The position numbers and the translations under genes are program-made. A stretch of 64,000 nt of DNA from Cognatundibacterium squillarum (GTDB lineage Bacteria; Pseudomonadota; Gammaproteobacteria; Burkholderiales; Burkholderiaceae_D). Below the pieces are notes generated by a model, which saw only the letters and a list, made by a program, of their open reading frames with translations, was not told the DNA's origin and did not search any database. The DNA lies in contig NZ_BMYU01000006.1 in assembly GCF_014652435.1 (NCBI RefSeq), forward strand, positions 62,001-126,000. Direction: 5' to 3'. The first letter of the stretch is position 1; each line of letters starts with the position of its first letter. Positions 19,903 to 29,156 of the stretch are shown piece by piece.

Positions 19903-21633
19903 ATGCGAGCTACACGATTTTTTATTTCGACTTTAAAAGAAGCACCGGCTGATGCAGAAATCATCAGCCACAAACTGATGATGCGCGCCGGTATGATTAA
20001 ACGTCTGGGTTCCGGCATCTACAATTACATGCCGATGGGCCTGCGCATTATTCGTAAAGTGGAAAATATCATCCGCGAAGAAATGAACCGCGCGGGCGCA
20101 ATTGAAATGCTGATGCCGGTCGTGCAACCGGCGGAACTGTGGCAGGAAACCGGCCGCTGGGACAAAATGGGCCCGGAACTGATGCGCGTGAAAGACCGGC
20201 ACGGTCGCGATTTCATCATCCAGCCGACTTCCGAAGAAGCAATCACCGACGTTGTACGCAGCGAAATCCGCTCTTACCGTCAGTTGCCGGTGAACTTCTA
20301 TCATATCCAGACCAAATTCCGTGACGAACGCCGTCCGCGCTTCGGTCTGATGCGTGGCCGCGAATTCACCATGAAAGATGCGTATTCTTTCGACCGTGAT
20401 GTTGATGGTCTGAAAAAATCGTACCAGATCATGTACGACGCTTACACCAGCATTTTTCAGCGTTTCGGCCTGCAGTTCCGTGCGGTTGCAGCAGATAACG
20501 GTGCCATCGGTGGTTCCGGTTCGCATGAATTCCACGTGATCGCAGAAACCGGTGAAGATGCACTGGTGTACTGCCCGACCTCGGATTACGCTGCCAATAT
20601 GGAAGCAGCAGAAGCACTGGCACTCAGCGACAGCCGTGCTGCCGCCTCTGCAGCAATGGCAAAAACCGCAACGCCGGGCAAAGAAAAATGCGAAGACGTC
20701 GCTGCATTGCTGAATCTGCCGCTGACCGCCACTGTGAAATCCATCGTGCTGGCAGTGGATGCTGACGAAGGCAAGGAAAAACAGATCTGGTTGTTACTGT
20801 TGCGTGGCGATCACGAACTGAATGAAGTCAAAGTCAGCAAAGTTGCTGGTCTGGCTAATTTCCGCTTCGCGTCGGAATCTGAAATTGTTGAATACTTTGG
20901 TTGCAAGCCGGGTTATCTCGGTCCGGTCGGTACTGTGAAACCAGTGAAGGTTGTGGCTGACCGCACTGTCGCGAACATGGCAGATTTTGTCTGTGGCGCC
21001 AACGAAGAGGGCTATCACCTGACCGGCGTCAACTGGGGCCGCGATCTGCCGGAACCTGTCGTTGCTGATCTGCGTAATGTCGTTGCCGGTGATCTTTCTC
21101 CGGACGGTAAAGGCGTACTGGCAATCCAGCGCGGTATTGAAGTCGGCCACGTATTCCAGCTCGGCACCCGTTATTCGGAAGATATGAAAGCCACCTTCCT
21201 CGATGAAAACGGTAAACCGCAACTGTTGCAAATGGGTTGCTACGGTATCGGCGTGACCCGTATTCTGGGTGCTGCAATCGAGCAAAACTACGATGACAAA
21301 GGCATTATCTGGCCGACAGCGATTGCACCGTTTGAAGTGGTGATTTGTCCTATGGGGATGGATCGCAGCGAAGCCGTGCGTACAGAAACAGAGAACCTGT
21401 ATCAGGCTCTGCTGGCTGCTGGCGTAGACGTGATTCTGGATGACCGTGGTGAGCGTCCGGGCGCGATGTTTGCAGACTGGGAACTGATCGGTGTGCCGCA
21501 CCGTGTGGTGGTCGGCGACCGTGGTCTGAAAGAAGGCAAGCTGGAATATGTGGCGCGTCGTGGCGGCGAGGCAGTGCATGTGCCGGTCGCTGAAATGGCG
21601 GCGTTCATTCAGGCTCGTCTGGCAGAACAATGA
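19903..21633 (+). CDS. proS: Prolyl-tRNA synthetase
   Basis: Charges tRNA-Pro. 576 residues from ATG 19903 ([20 protein letters not shown], the family start). Class II motifs are visible: motif 2 [17 protein letters not shown] and motif 3 [17 protein letters not shown]. The INS editing domain typical of the bacterial form occupies about residues 230-400 and includes [15 protein letters not shown]. The C-terminal anticodon-binding domain begins near FEVVICPM. An upstream in-frame start at 19867 is unlikely. No strong ribosome site is seen. Confidence 0.97.
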   Translation: MRATRFFISTLKEAPADAEIISHKLMMRAGMIKRLGSGIYNYMPMGLRIIRKVENIIREEMNRAGAIEMLMPVVQPAELWQETGRWDKMGPELMRVKDRHGRDFIIQPTSEEAITDVVRSEIRSYRQLPVNFYHIQTKFRDERRPRFGLMRGREFTMKDAYSFDRDVDGLKKSYQIMYDAYTSIFQRFGLQFRAVAADNGAIGGSGSHEFHVIAETGEDALVYCPTSDYAANMEAAEALALSDSRAAASAAMAKTATPGKEKCEDVAALLNLPLTATVKSIVLAVDADEGKEKQIWLLLLRGDHELNEVKVSKVAGLANFRFASESEIVEYFGCKPGYLGPVGTVKPVKVVADRTVANMADFVCGANEEGYHLTGVNWGRDLPEPVVADLRNVVAGDLSPDGKGVLAIQRGIEVGHVFQLGTRYSEDMKATFLDENGKPQLLQMGCYGIGVTRILGAAIEQNYDDKGIIWPTAIAPFEVVICPMGMDRSEAVRTETENLYQALLAAGVDVILDDRGERPGAMFADWELIGVPHRVVVGDRGLKEGKLEYVARRGGEAVHVPVAEMAAFIQARLAEQ

Positions 21634-21672
21634 TGCAGCAACCCGGCTGTGCCCTGGCTTAACCGGGTCTGT

Positions 21673-22314
21673 ATGATGTCACTGATGCGTACTACTGTAG
21701 CAAAGCTTGCTGCGCAGCTGACGCTGACTGCAGCAGGCGTATTCCTGCTGTCCGGCGCTGCTCAGGCAGGCAATCAGAAGGAAGAAGCAATGGCGGATTC
21801 GGTCAGGCTCGCGCTTGCCCGCGCTATTGCTGATGCAGCCCCGCCTAAGCCAAAGTTCGAGCGTATCGAAGACCGTATTCAGTATCTGAACTGGCTGGGT
21901 GAAATGTCGTCGCGATTAAAGCGCCGTATTCCTGATTATCAGACCCGTATCGAATTGCTGGAAACGATCTGGTACGAGTCACGTCGTGCCGGACTGGAAC
22001 CGGCGCTGGTTATGGGGCTGATGCAGGTGGAATCGGGTTTCCGCAAATACGCCACATCGATTGTCGGCGCACGCGGTTATATGCAGGTGATGCCGTTCTG
22101 GTCACGTGTGATCGGTGACGGTGATCCGGCCAAGCTGTTTAAGATGCAGGCGAATCTGCGTTATGGCTGCTCGATTCTGCGCATGTACATCGATATGGAA
22201 AAAGGCGATTTATATTTAGCGCTGGGCCGTTATAACGGCAGTCGCGGTAAACCGGAATATCCGAATGCGGTGTTGTCGAACTGGAAGAACTGGGAATACA
22301 AACCGCAATCCTGA
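21673..22314 (+). CDS. Lytic murein transglycosylase (SLT domain)
   Basis: A soluble lytic transglycosylase-like protein that would cleave peptidoglycan glycan strands in the periplasm. A signal peptide is evident (KLAAQLTLTAAGVFLLSGAAQA). The SLT core is LEPALVMGLMQVESGFRKYATS with the catalytic Glu in VESGF, then ARGYMQVMPFW and LRYGCSILRMYI. About 213 residues. The start is uncertain among ATG 21673, 21676 and 21685; all keep the signal peptide. It is 39 bases after proS and probably cotranscribed, as in other Burkholderiales, with a terminator following. Confidence 0.85.
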   Translation: MMSLMRTTVAKLAAQLTLTAAGVFLLSGAAQAGNQKEEAMADSVRLALARAIADAAPPKPKFERIEDRIQYLNWLGEMSSRLKRRIPDYQTRIELLETIWYESRRAGLEPALVMGLMQVESGFRKYATSIVGARGYMQVMPFWSRVIGDGDPAKLFKMQANLRYGCSILRMYIDMEKGDLYLALGRYNGSRGKPEYPNAVLSNWKNWEYKPQS

Positions 22315-22339
22315 TGATACCGTGTTTCGGATCACCATG

Positions 22340-22367
22340 AAAAAAGCCCGCTGATGCGGGCTTTTTG
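22340..22367. terminator. Bidirectional terminator between the transglycosylase and SWIB genes
   Basis: AAAAAGCCCGC / GCGGGCTTTTT, loop TGAT: a perfect 11-pair stem with A and T tracts on both sides. It can end both the plus-strand proS unit and the convergent minus-strand SWIB gene. Confidence 0.92.
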
Positions 22368-22414
22368 CGATCTGCGCTGCCAACACTGACAGCGCATCTG
22401 CCGGTGTTCCGGTA

Positions 22415-22723
22415 TCAGGACAGGTGAGCAGAGATCAGCTTTGTCATTTCAAACATGCTGACTTGTGCTTTGCCGCCGAAAACAACTTTCAGCTTGTCAT
22501 CTGCATTGATGTTGCGTTTGTTCGCAGCGTCTTGCAGGTTGTGCTTCTTGATGTATTCCCAGACTTTTTTAGTCACTTCAGTACGTGGTACCGGAGTAGA
22601 ACCGATCACAGCAGCCAGTTCTTTGGAGATGTTCATCGGTTTCATGAACGCAGCGTTTGGCTTGCGCGCAGCTTTACCGTCTGTACCTGGTTTTTCTTTT
22701 GGATCTTGTGGTGCTGTTGCCAT
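22415..22723 (-). CDS. SWIB/MDM2-domain protein
   Basis: A 102-residue protein whose C-terminal 75 residues form a SWIB domain: MKPMNISKELAAVIGSTPVPRTEV, VWEYIKKHNLQD and INADDKLKVVFGGKAQVSMFEM. SWIB domains occur in eukaryotic chromatin-remodelling complexes and in small proteins of chlamydiae and some proteobacteria, where the role is unclear. The first 25 residues are basic and disordered-looking (MATAPQDPKEKPGTDGKAARK) and resemble the start of the H1-like protein at 42574. AGGAGG lies 7 bases before ATG 22723. DNA or chromatin association is inferred. Confidence 0.88.
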   Translation of the reverse strand: MATAPQDPKEKPGTDGKAARKPNAAFMKPMNISKELAAVIGSTPVPRTEVTKKVWEYIKKHNLQDAANKRNINADDKLKVVFGGKAQVSMFEMTKLISAHLS

Positions 22724-22942
22724 TAAAGGCCTCCTATTTATGAATTGCTGAACAGGCGCCGGCTGCACTTGCCGGCCCTTTTAGAGCGTGAAAATTAACG
22801 CACGGCTAATAGTGGTGCGTATTTAACCACGATGCAAGCTTTTTTTCGCGAAAACCTGCTAAAACACGGGTTTTTGATGCAGGAAACGTCTATGCAGACA
22901 TGGCTTTTGCCGGTTTCTTCCATCGTCTCGGCGTGCCGGAAA

Positions 22943-24313
22943 TCAGCGACGGCCGCCCGGCATCATGCCCTTCATACTGCGCAGCATCTTCATCATGCCG
23001 CCACCGCGCAGTTTTTTCATCATGCTCTGCATTTGCTCGAATTGCGCCAGCATACGGTTTACTTCCTGAATCTGCACACCGGCACCGGTCGCAATACGGC
23101 GTTTGCGCGACGCTTTGATCAGTTCCGGTTTGGCGCGTTCGGCCGGCGTCATTGCATTGATGATACCTTCCATACGGCGAATCTGCTTTTCAGCCACATC
23201 CATGTTCGCTCCGTTGGCAGCTTGTTGCAGCTGCGCTGGCAGTTTATCCATCAGACCAGACAGACCGCCCATGTTTTTCATCTGGGAGATCTGCATTTTG
23301 AAGTCATTCATGTCGAACTTGCCGCCATCCTTGATTTTGTGTGCAAGGTTTTGTGCCGCTTCGACGTCAATGCTTTTCTGAGCAGATTCCACCAGCGCCA
23401 GAATGTCACCCATACCCAGCACACGGTTTGCCATACGCTGCGGATCAAACGATTCCAGGCCATCCAGTTTCTCGGCTACACCGACGAATTTCACTGGCTT
23501 ACCGGTGATATGGCGCACAGACAGGGCTGCACCGCCGCGTGCATCACCGTCCAGCTTGGTCAGCACCACGCCGGTCAGTGGCAATGCATCATTAAATGCT
23601 TTGGCGGTATTCACAGCATCCTGACCCAGCATCGCGTCAACCACGAACAGGGTTTCAATCGGATTCAGTGCACTGTGAATAGCAGCAATTTCCTGCATCA
23701 TCGCTTCATCAATACCCAGACGACCCGCGGTATCGACGATCAGCACATCGTGATAATGTTTTTTCGCGTAATCCAGCGCTGCCAGCGCAATATCCACAGG
23801 TTTGTCAGTAGCAGAAGACGGGAAGAAATCTGCACCAACCTGCTCAGTCACGGATTGCAGCTGCGCAATCGCCGCAGGGCGGTACACGTCAGCGGAAACT
23901 GTCAGTACTTTTTTCTTTTTCTGTTCTTTCAGATACTTCGCCAGCTTACCGGCGGTGGTGGTTTTACCCGCACCCTGCAAACCGGCCATCAGAATAATCG
24001 CCGGTGGCTGACAGGCAAAACTCAGTTGCGATGCTTCCGGACCCAGATCGGCACCCATCAGATGCGCCATTTCCTTTTGCACCACGCCGACCAGCGCCTG
24101 GCCCGGCGTCAGTGAGCCGATGACTTCTTCACCCATGGCTTTTTCTTTGACACGGGCGATCAGGTCGCGCACTGCAGGCAATGCCACGTCGGCTTCCAGC
24201 AATGCCATACGCACTTCACGCAGCATTTCAGCGGTGTTCGATTCAGTCAGGCGAGCCTCGCCGCGCATGGTTTTTACCACTTTGGCAAGGCGTTGGGTCA
24301 GATTATCAAGCAT
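22943..24313 (-). CDS. ffh: Ffh, signal recognition particle protein (SRP54)
   Basis: GTPase of the bacterial SRP, pairing with 4.5S RNA and FtsY to target inner-membrane proteins. 456 residues from ATG 24313 (MLDNLTQRLAKVVKTMRGEARLTE). N domain, then G domain with GLQGAGKTTTAGKLA, DTAGRLGIDEAMM and TKLDGDARGG, then the methionine-rich M domain (MNDFKMQISQMKNMGGLSGLM, MMKKLRGGGMMKMLRSMKGMMPG). An upstream start at 24379 adds unrelated residues. In related genomes ffh is often next to a ypjD-like gene; here about 9 kb of accessory genes separate them. Confidence 0.96.
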   Translation of the reverse strand: MLDNLTQRLAKVVKTMRGEARLTESNTAEMLREVRMALLEADVALPAVRDLIARVKEKAMGEEVIGSLTPGQALVGVVQKEMAHLMGADLGPEASQLSFACQPPAIILMAGLQGAGKTTTAGKLAKYLKEQKKKKVLTVSADVYRPAAIAQLQSVTEQVGADFFPSSATDKPVDIALAALDYAKKHYHDVLIVDTAGRLGIDEAMMQEIAAIHSALNPIETLFVVDAMLGQDAVNTAKAFNDALPLTGVVLTKLDGDARGGAALSVRHITGKPVKFVGVAEKLDGLESFDPQRMANRVLGMGDILALVESAQKSIDVEAAQNLAHKIKDGGKFDMNDFKMQISQMKNMGGLSGLMDKLPAQLQQAANGANMDVAEKQIRRMEGIINAMTPAERAKPELIKASRKRRIATGAGVQIQEVNRMLAQFEQMQSMMKKLRGGGMMKMLRSMKGMMPGGRR

Positions 24314-24457
24314 AGTTTTCAGGCTTTCAGAGTTCAGGCAAGTCCGTGCATGGCCACTGGATTCTTCACAGGCAGCCATCCGTGCCGGACGGTTAACCTG
24401 TGCATTTTACCTGAAGCTGTCGCACATCCGGCTAACTCTGCGGGGATTTTGCGCGAA

Positions 24458-24476
24458 CGCACAAGCCGCTTGTGCG
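24458..24476 (+). promoter_or_regulatory. Palindrome, candidate upstream activator site
   Basis: CGCACAAGCCGCTTGTGCG is a perfect inverted repeat with 8-base arms and a 3-base centre. It lies about 142 bp upstream of the start site predicted for the sigma-54 promoter at 24583, the typical enhancer distance, and may bind the DctD-like activator encoded at 29157-30509. A CGCACA half-site also occurs at 24421. It could instead act as an RNA hairpin. Confidence 0.55.
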
Positions 24477-24582
24477 GATTTTCAGACCGGATGCGGGCGT
24501 TTTTCCGGAAAACCGCACAGCAAAATACCTGCAGACCCCGGTGAGTACCGATAAATCAAGCACTTATCTTTATCCGTCGTGC

Positions 24583-24598
24583 TGGCACACTCTGTGCA
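24583..24598 (+). promoter_or_regulatory. Sigma-54 (-24/-12) promoter of the ABC importer operon
   Basis: TGGCACACTCTGTGCA matches the consensus with a perfect TGGCAC and a TGC core; GG (24584-24585) and GC (24596-24597) are correctly spaced. The predicted start is near 24609, 52 bases ahead of the first gene. The operon itself encodes a GAFTGA-type activator. Confidence 0.78.
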
Positions 24599-24660
24599 AG
24601 CGACTACACTGCAGTCGTCACACCGTGGCGGACACAAATCAAAAATCAAGGAGATCTGCA

Positions 24661-25626
24661 ATGCTGAAAAAAACGATGGTACTGGCAGGCTTGCTGGCGA
24701 TGGCCGGCGTTACTCAGGCCGAAGAAGTGGTGCGTCTGGGCAATCTGAAGTTTGCACATTACGGCGCGGTATCGTACATCAAAGAGATTGCACCGAAGTG
24801 CGGCATCAAAGTCGAAGAGCGCGTATTTGCCAAAGGGCTGGATGCAATGCAGGCAGTGATTGCCGGTGAGCTGGATGTGGGTGCGGTATCTTCTGAAGCC
24901 GCCATTTCAGCGCGTGCCAGCGGTACGCCGATCACGCTGGTTGCCGGTTTTGCCAAAGGCGGTGCGCGTCTGGTCGGACGTGCTGATCTGAAAATCAGTT
25001 CTGTGAAAGACCTGAAAGGTAAAAAAGTCGGCGTCACGCGCGGTGGTATTCAGGATATTCTGCTGGCTGCAGAACTGGCACAAAACGGTCTGACTTTCTC
25101 AGATCAGCCTGGTAAAGATGTGCAAATTATTTACCTCGGTTTTCCGGATCTGAATCAGGCACTGCTGGGTAAAAATATCGATGCCATCATGCAGTCCGAG
25201 CCTTACTCATCACAAGCGATTAACAAAGGTTTTGGTAAAGAAATTATCAAGCCCTACGACACACCGATTGGTGAACCGGTACGTACGATGGTGATGACAG
25301 ATAAGTTCATCAAAGAACGCCGTCCGGTCGCAGAAAAATTCATGCGCTGCTTTGTAGAAGCTACCCGTACGTTTATCGATAAGCCGGAAATCGCGGAAAA
25401 ATACGTGCGTGAAAATATGTTCAAAGGCCAGATCACACATGATGATTTTGCGGATGCGATCGAAAATTCCCCTTACAGCTACGATGTCACGGCAGAGCAT
25501 ATTCAGATCACCACAGATCTGATGCAGAAATACGGTATCGGCAAAATGAGCAAACCGCCGGTAGCGAAAGAATGGGTGAAAACCGACTTACTGGATCAGG
25601 CAAAGAAAGCCCTGAACGTCAAATAA
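24661..25626 (+). CDS. SsuA/TauA/NMT1-type ABC transporter substrate-binding protein
   Basis: Periplasmic binding protein, 321 residues, with a signal peptide (MLKKTMVLAGLLAMAGVTQA, cleavage before EEVV). The fold family is that of SsuA, TauA and ThiY: LGNLKFAHYGAVSYIKE, GLDAMQAVIAGELDVGAVSSEAAISA and GKKVGVTRGGIQDILLAAEL are typical. The substrate cannot be read from the sequence; alkylsulfonates, taurine, nitrate, pyrimidine precursors and aromatic acids are all known in this family. AAGGAG precedes ATG 24661. First gene of importer-kinase-activator operon behind the sigma-54 promoter. Confidence 0.88.
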   Translation: MLKKTMVLAGLLAMAGVTQAEEVVRLGNLKFAHYGAVSYIKEIAPKCGIKVEERVFAKGLDAMQAVIAGELDVGAVSSEAAISARASGTPITLVAGFAKGGARLVGRADLKISSVKDLKGKKVGVTRGGIQDILLAAELAQNGLTFSDQPGKDVQIIYLGFPDLNQALLGKNIDAIMQSEPYSSQAINKGFGKEIIKPYDTPIGEPVRTMVMTDKFIKERRPVAEKFMRCFVEATRTFIDKPEIAEKYVRENMFKGQITHDDFADAIENSPYSYDVTAEHIQITTDLMQKYGIGKMSKPPVAKEWVKTDLLDQAKKALNVK

Positions 25627-25696
25627 AAATATCCGGCGTATAACGCACCGGTGGCTGAAAAAGCTGCCGGTGCAGCCGGTGAATAACGGAGACTGT

Positions 25697-26515
25697 ATGA
25701 AAATAAAATGGCGTGAAGCGGGCGCGGGCCTGGTGGTGCCGGCGATTCTGATCGCAATCTGGCACATCGTCACCAGCGCTGAAATGGTGAACCCGCAAGT
25801 ATTACCTGCACCCATGGCAGTGGTGCGTAAATGGCTGGAATATGCTTCCCCGACGGAAGCTTATGATGCCGCCACCATGAGCTGGCTGGCATGGGCTGTA
25901 TCCGGTGAACTGATCCGTGACACCATCGGCAGTATGTATCGCGTACTCGCCGGTTTTGTCGTTGGTGCGGGTCTGGCTTTGCCGCTGGGCATCGCGATGG
26001 GCGCTAACCAGCGCGTGTATGCTTTCATGAATCCGCTGATGCAGGTATTGCGTCCGATTCCGCCGATTGCCTATATTCCTTTATCGATTTTGTGGTTTGG
26101 TCTCGGTAATCCGCCGGCCATTTTCCTGATCGCGATTGGTGCTTTTTTTCCGGTGCTGATGAATACGATTGCCGGTGTGCGCCATGTTGACAGCATCTAC
26201 ATTCGTGCCGCACGTAATCTGGGTGCATCGCAATGGACGATTTTCCGTCGCGTGATGCTGCCTGCCGCTGTGCCTTATATTTTGTCCGGTGTTCGGATCG
26301 GTATCGGCACCGCTTTCATCGTGGTGATTGTGTCGGAAATGATTGCCGTGAATAACGGTCTGGGTTTCCGCATTCTGGAAGCGCGTGAATATTTCTGGTC
26401 TGACAAAATTATCGCAGGCATGATCACGATTGGTATGCTGGGCCTCAGCATTGATCTGATCATGAACAAAATCAATAATTACTTGCTGCGCTGGCACCGT
26501 GGTCTGGAGAACTGA
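25697..26515 (+). CDS. ABC transporter permease (SsuC/TauC type)
   Basis: Inner-membrane permease of 272 residues with about six hydrophobic segments. The coupling loop is visible as ARNLGASQWTIFRRVMLPAAVPYI, the EAA-type motif that contacts the ATPase. The segment RPIPPIAYIPLSILWFG is characteristic of the SsuC/TauC/NrtB group. ATG 25697 follows ACGGAG. The stop TGA and the ATG of the ATPase gene are adjacent (26515 and 26517), implying coupled translation. Confidence 0.93.
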   Translation: MKIKWREAGAGLVVPAILIAIWHIVTSAEMVNPQVLPAPMAVVRKWLEYASPTEAYDAATMSWLAWAVSGELIRDTIGSMYRVLAGFVVGAGLALPLGIAMGANQRVYAFMNPLMQVLRPIPPIAYIPLSILWFGLGNPPAIFLIAIGAFFPVLMNTIAGVRHVDSIYIRAARNLGASQWTIFRRVMLPAAVPYILSGVRIGIGTAFIVVIVSEMIAVNNGLGFRILEAREYFWSDKIIAGMITIGMLGLSIDLIMNKINNYLLRWHRGLEN

Positions 26516-26516
26516 A

Positions 26517-27314
26517 ATGAGTGAAGCCCATATTGTTGTGAATGGTGTTAATAAAGTATTTCAGACAGCTGACAAAGAAGTGATTGCGCTGAAAGATATA
26601 CAACTGACGATTCCGCGTGGCCAGTTTGTCTGTCTGCTTGGTCCTTCCGGTTGTGGTAAATCAACTTTGCTGAATGCGATTGCTGGCTTTTCACTGCCGA
26701 CTTCTGGCACGATCACGGCTGATCAGCAAATCATTCGTGAACCGGGGCCGGACCGCGGCATGGTGTTTCAGGAATATGCACTGTTTCCGTGGATGACGGT
26801 GGCGCAGAATATTGCGTTTGGTTTGGAAATCAAAGGCATGGATAAAGCAGCGATCAGCGAGCGTGTGCAGGGCTTGCTGAAGATGCTGGGCTTGTCGGAT
26901 TTTGCGCAGCGTTTTCCGAAAGATTTGTCCGGCGGTATGCGTCAGCGGGTAGCGATTGCGCGCGTACTGGCGCTGGATTCGCCGGTGATGCTGATGGATG
27001 AACCTTTCGGTGCGCTGGATGCCTTAACCCGCCGTAATCTGCAGGATGAATTGCTGGATATCTGGGCGCGCACCCGCAAAACGATTGTATTTGTGACGCA
27101 CAGTATTGAAGAAGCCGTGTATCTGGCGGATCGTATCGTGGTGATGACGTATCGCCCCGGTACGGTGAAGCGCGATATGCTGATAGAACTGCCTCATCCG
27201 CGTGACACCAGCTCACCGGAGTTTGCTGCGTTAAAACGTGAGCTGGGCATACTGGTAATGGAAGAGCAGCAACGTCATCATACGGATGAAATCAGGATGG
27301 CCGCTGTCGATTAA
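26517..27314 (+). CDS. ABC transporter ATP-binding protein (SsuB/TauB type)
   Basis: 265-residue ATPase driving the importer. Walker A GPSGCGKST, Q-loop VFQEYALFPWMTV, signature LSGGMRQR, Walker B VMLMDEPFGALD and the switch histidine in VTHSIEEAV are all present. It starts at ATG 26517 after GGAGAACTGA. The kinase gene begins 10 bases after its stop with a strong AAGGAG site, so transporter and two-component system form one operon. Confidence 0.94.
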   Translation: MSEAHIVVNGVNKVFQTADKEVIALKDIQLTIPRGQFVCLLGPSGCGKSTLLNAIAGFSLPTSGTITADQQIIREPGPDRGMVFQEYALFPWMTVAQNIAFGLEIKGMDKAAISERVQGLLKMLGLSDFAQRFPKDLSGGMRQRVAIARVLALDSPVMLMDEPFGALDALTRRNLQDELLDIWARTRKTIVFVTHSIEEAVYLADRIVVMTYRPGTVKRDMLIELPHPRDTSSPEFAALKRELGILVMEEQQRHHTDEIRMAAVD

Positions 27315-27324
27315 GGAGAATGTG

Positions 27325-29151
27325 ATGTCCACGAAAATGCCGCGCTCAGCAGTGATTGCCTTGCTGACAGCCGCTGCGATGGCGCTGATTTTCGTGGTAA
27401 CACTGATCACTTATCAGCAGGCAAACACCGCGAACCGCGCTGCGGCAGAGCGCCAGTTACAGTTAATTGCACTGGATCTGGATGCAGCGCTGGAGCGCCA
27501 CGAAATATTGCCGCACACCTTATCCCATCTGCCTTTGCTGTCGGCCGTACTGCAGCATCCGGAGCAAAGCGAACTGATTCACCAGCTGAATCAAACCTTT
27601 TCTGATATTCAAAAACAAGCCAGAGTTGCCACGATTTACCTGATGGATCAGCAGGGCAAAACGCTGGCCGCCAGCAACTGGGACAGCGAGCAAAGCTACA
27701 TCGGACAAAATTTCAGTTTCCGTCCGTATTTCCGCGATGCGATGCGTGACGGCGCACAAACCGGGCATTTCTATGCGATCGGTAACAAGACCCAGATTCC
27801 CGGGTATTTCATTTCCCGTCCCGTGATGGCCGATCCGCTGCATCCGGCCGGTGTCAGGCCGCTGGGCGTGATTGTGGTCAAAGTCAGTCTGCTCGATATG
27901 CAGCAAGCCTGGCGCAGCAATCCTGAACCGATTGCACTCAGCGATAAACACGGCGTGATTTTTCTTGGCAACCGTCCGGCATGGCAGTACCGCAGCCTGC
28001 AGGCGCTGGACAATGATGTGCAGACCGAATTACAGGCAACGCTGCAATATGCCGGTAAGCCGGTGCAGGCGGTCAGCACCTTGCCGCGCACCGAAAAAGA
28101 AGGCTTCGGTGATTATGTCAGTCGCAATATCGGGCGTTTAAGCTGGCAACTGATGTTATTTCCGGATCCGGCTGAGGCTCGTAAAGCCGCGATGGTGGCT
28201 GCGGGCCTGACAACCTTGCTGCTGATTCTGCTGGCCACAGGCGCGGCTGTGATTGATCAGCGTCGCCAGCGTTTGCGTGAACGCCGGCAAGCCGCGCTGG
28301 CACTGGAACAGGCCGCGCAGGAGTTGGAAAGCCGGATTGCGCAACGCACGCTGGAACTGACCGGTGCGAATACTCAGCTGGAACAGCGTTTGCAAACCCT
28401 GCAGCAGACCGAGCAAATGCTGCGCGCATCGCAGGATGAACTGGTGCAAACTGCCAAGCTCGCCTTACTTGGGCAAATGGCGGCTGGTATCACACATGAA
28501 CTGAGTCAGCCGCTGACCGCCATTCGTGCATTTGCTGATAATGCCCGTTTGCTGCTGCAGCGCGGTGACCATGATACGGCAGCGATGAATCTGCACCATA
28601 TCGGCGATGCAGTACAGCGTATGGGAAACATCATTTCCCAGTTAAAAGGTTTTGCGCGAAAAAGCGGAGACCATCTGCAACTGACCGATCTTAACCATTG
28701 CATACAGGCAGCGGTATCGCTGATTGGGAATGATCTGGAGCAGCAGGATATTCGTTTGCAACTGGACTTGCAGGGCGCACCGCAGGTGCGTGCTGATCCT
28801 GTAAGGATAGAACAAATCCTGATCAATCTGCTGCGCAATGCGGCAGATGCGATGGAAGGGCAGAGCCTGCGCTGCCTGTCAGTGCAGACGGAACTCAGTG
28901 CTGATGCAGTGCAGATACTGGTGCGCGACACCGGCCCCGGTATCGCTGCAACGGTTTTGCCGCATTTGTTCGAACCTTTCTTCACCACCAAACCCAGCGG
29001 TAAAGGGCTGGGACTGGGGCTGGCGATTTCTTTATCGATTGCACAAGCCATGGATGGCAATCTCAGTGCTGCCAATACCGGTAACGGCGCTTGCTTCTGC
29101 CTGCGCCTGCCACTGGCAGAACAGACAAACGCTGTTCAGGCTGCGGAGTAA
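27325..29151 (+). CDS. DctB-like membrane sensor histidine kinase
   Basis: 608 residues. One N-terminal membrane segment (about 10-30) and a second near 285-305 flank a periplasmic double-Cache-like sensor (IYLMDQQGKTLAASNWD, GQNFSFRPYFRDAM and GYFISRPV are DctB-type motifs). A coiled-coil linker (330-370) leads to the HisKA domain with His391 in GITHELSQPLTAIRAF, then the HATPase with NLLRNAADAM, DTGPGI and GLGLGLAIS. It should phosphorylate the DctD-like protein encoded next. DctB proteins usually sense C4-dicarboxylates; here the neighbour is an ABC importer, so the ligand may differ. Confidence 0.9.
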   Translation: MSTKMPRSAVIALLTAAAMALIFVVTLITYQQANTANRAAAERQLQLIALDLDAALERHEILPHTLSHLPLLSAVLQHPEQSELIHQLNQTFSDIQKQARVATIYLMDQQGKTLAASNWDSEQSYIGQNFSFRPYFRDAMRDGAQTGHFYAIGNKTQIPGYFISRPVMADPLHPAGVRPLGVIVVKVSLLDMQQAWRSNPEPIALSDKHGVIFLGNRPAWQYRSLQALDNDVQTELQATLQYAGKPVQAVSTLPRTEKEGFGDYVSRNIGRLSWQLMLFPDPAEARKAAMVAAGLTTLLLILLATGAAVIDQRRQRLRERRQAALALEQAAQELESRIAQRTLELTGANTQLEQRLQTLQQTEQMLRASQDELVQTAKLALLGQMAAGITHELSQPLTAIRAFADNARLLLQRGDHDTAAMNLHHIGDAVQRMGNIISQLKGFARKSGDHLQLTDLNHCIQAAVSLIGNDLEQQDIRLQLDLQGAPQVRADPVRIEQILINLLRNAADAMEGQSLRCLSVQTELSADAVQILVRDTGPGIAATVLPHLFEPFFTTKPSGKGLGLGLAISLSIAQAMDGNLSAANTGNGACFCLRLPLAEQTNAVQAAE

Positions 29152-29156
29152 AACGC

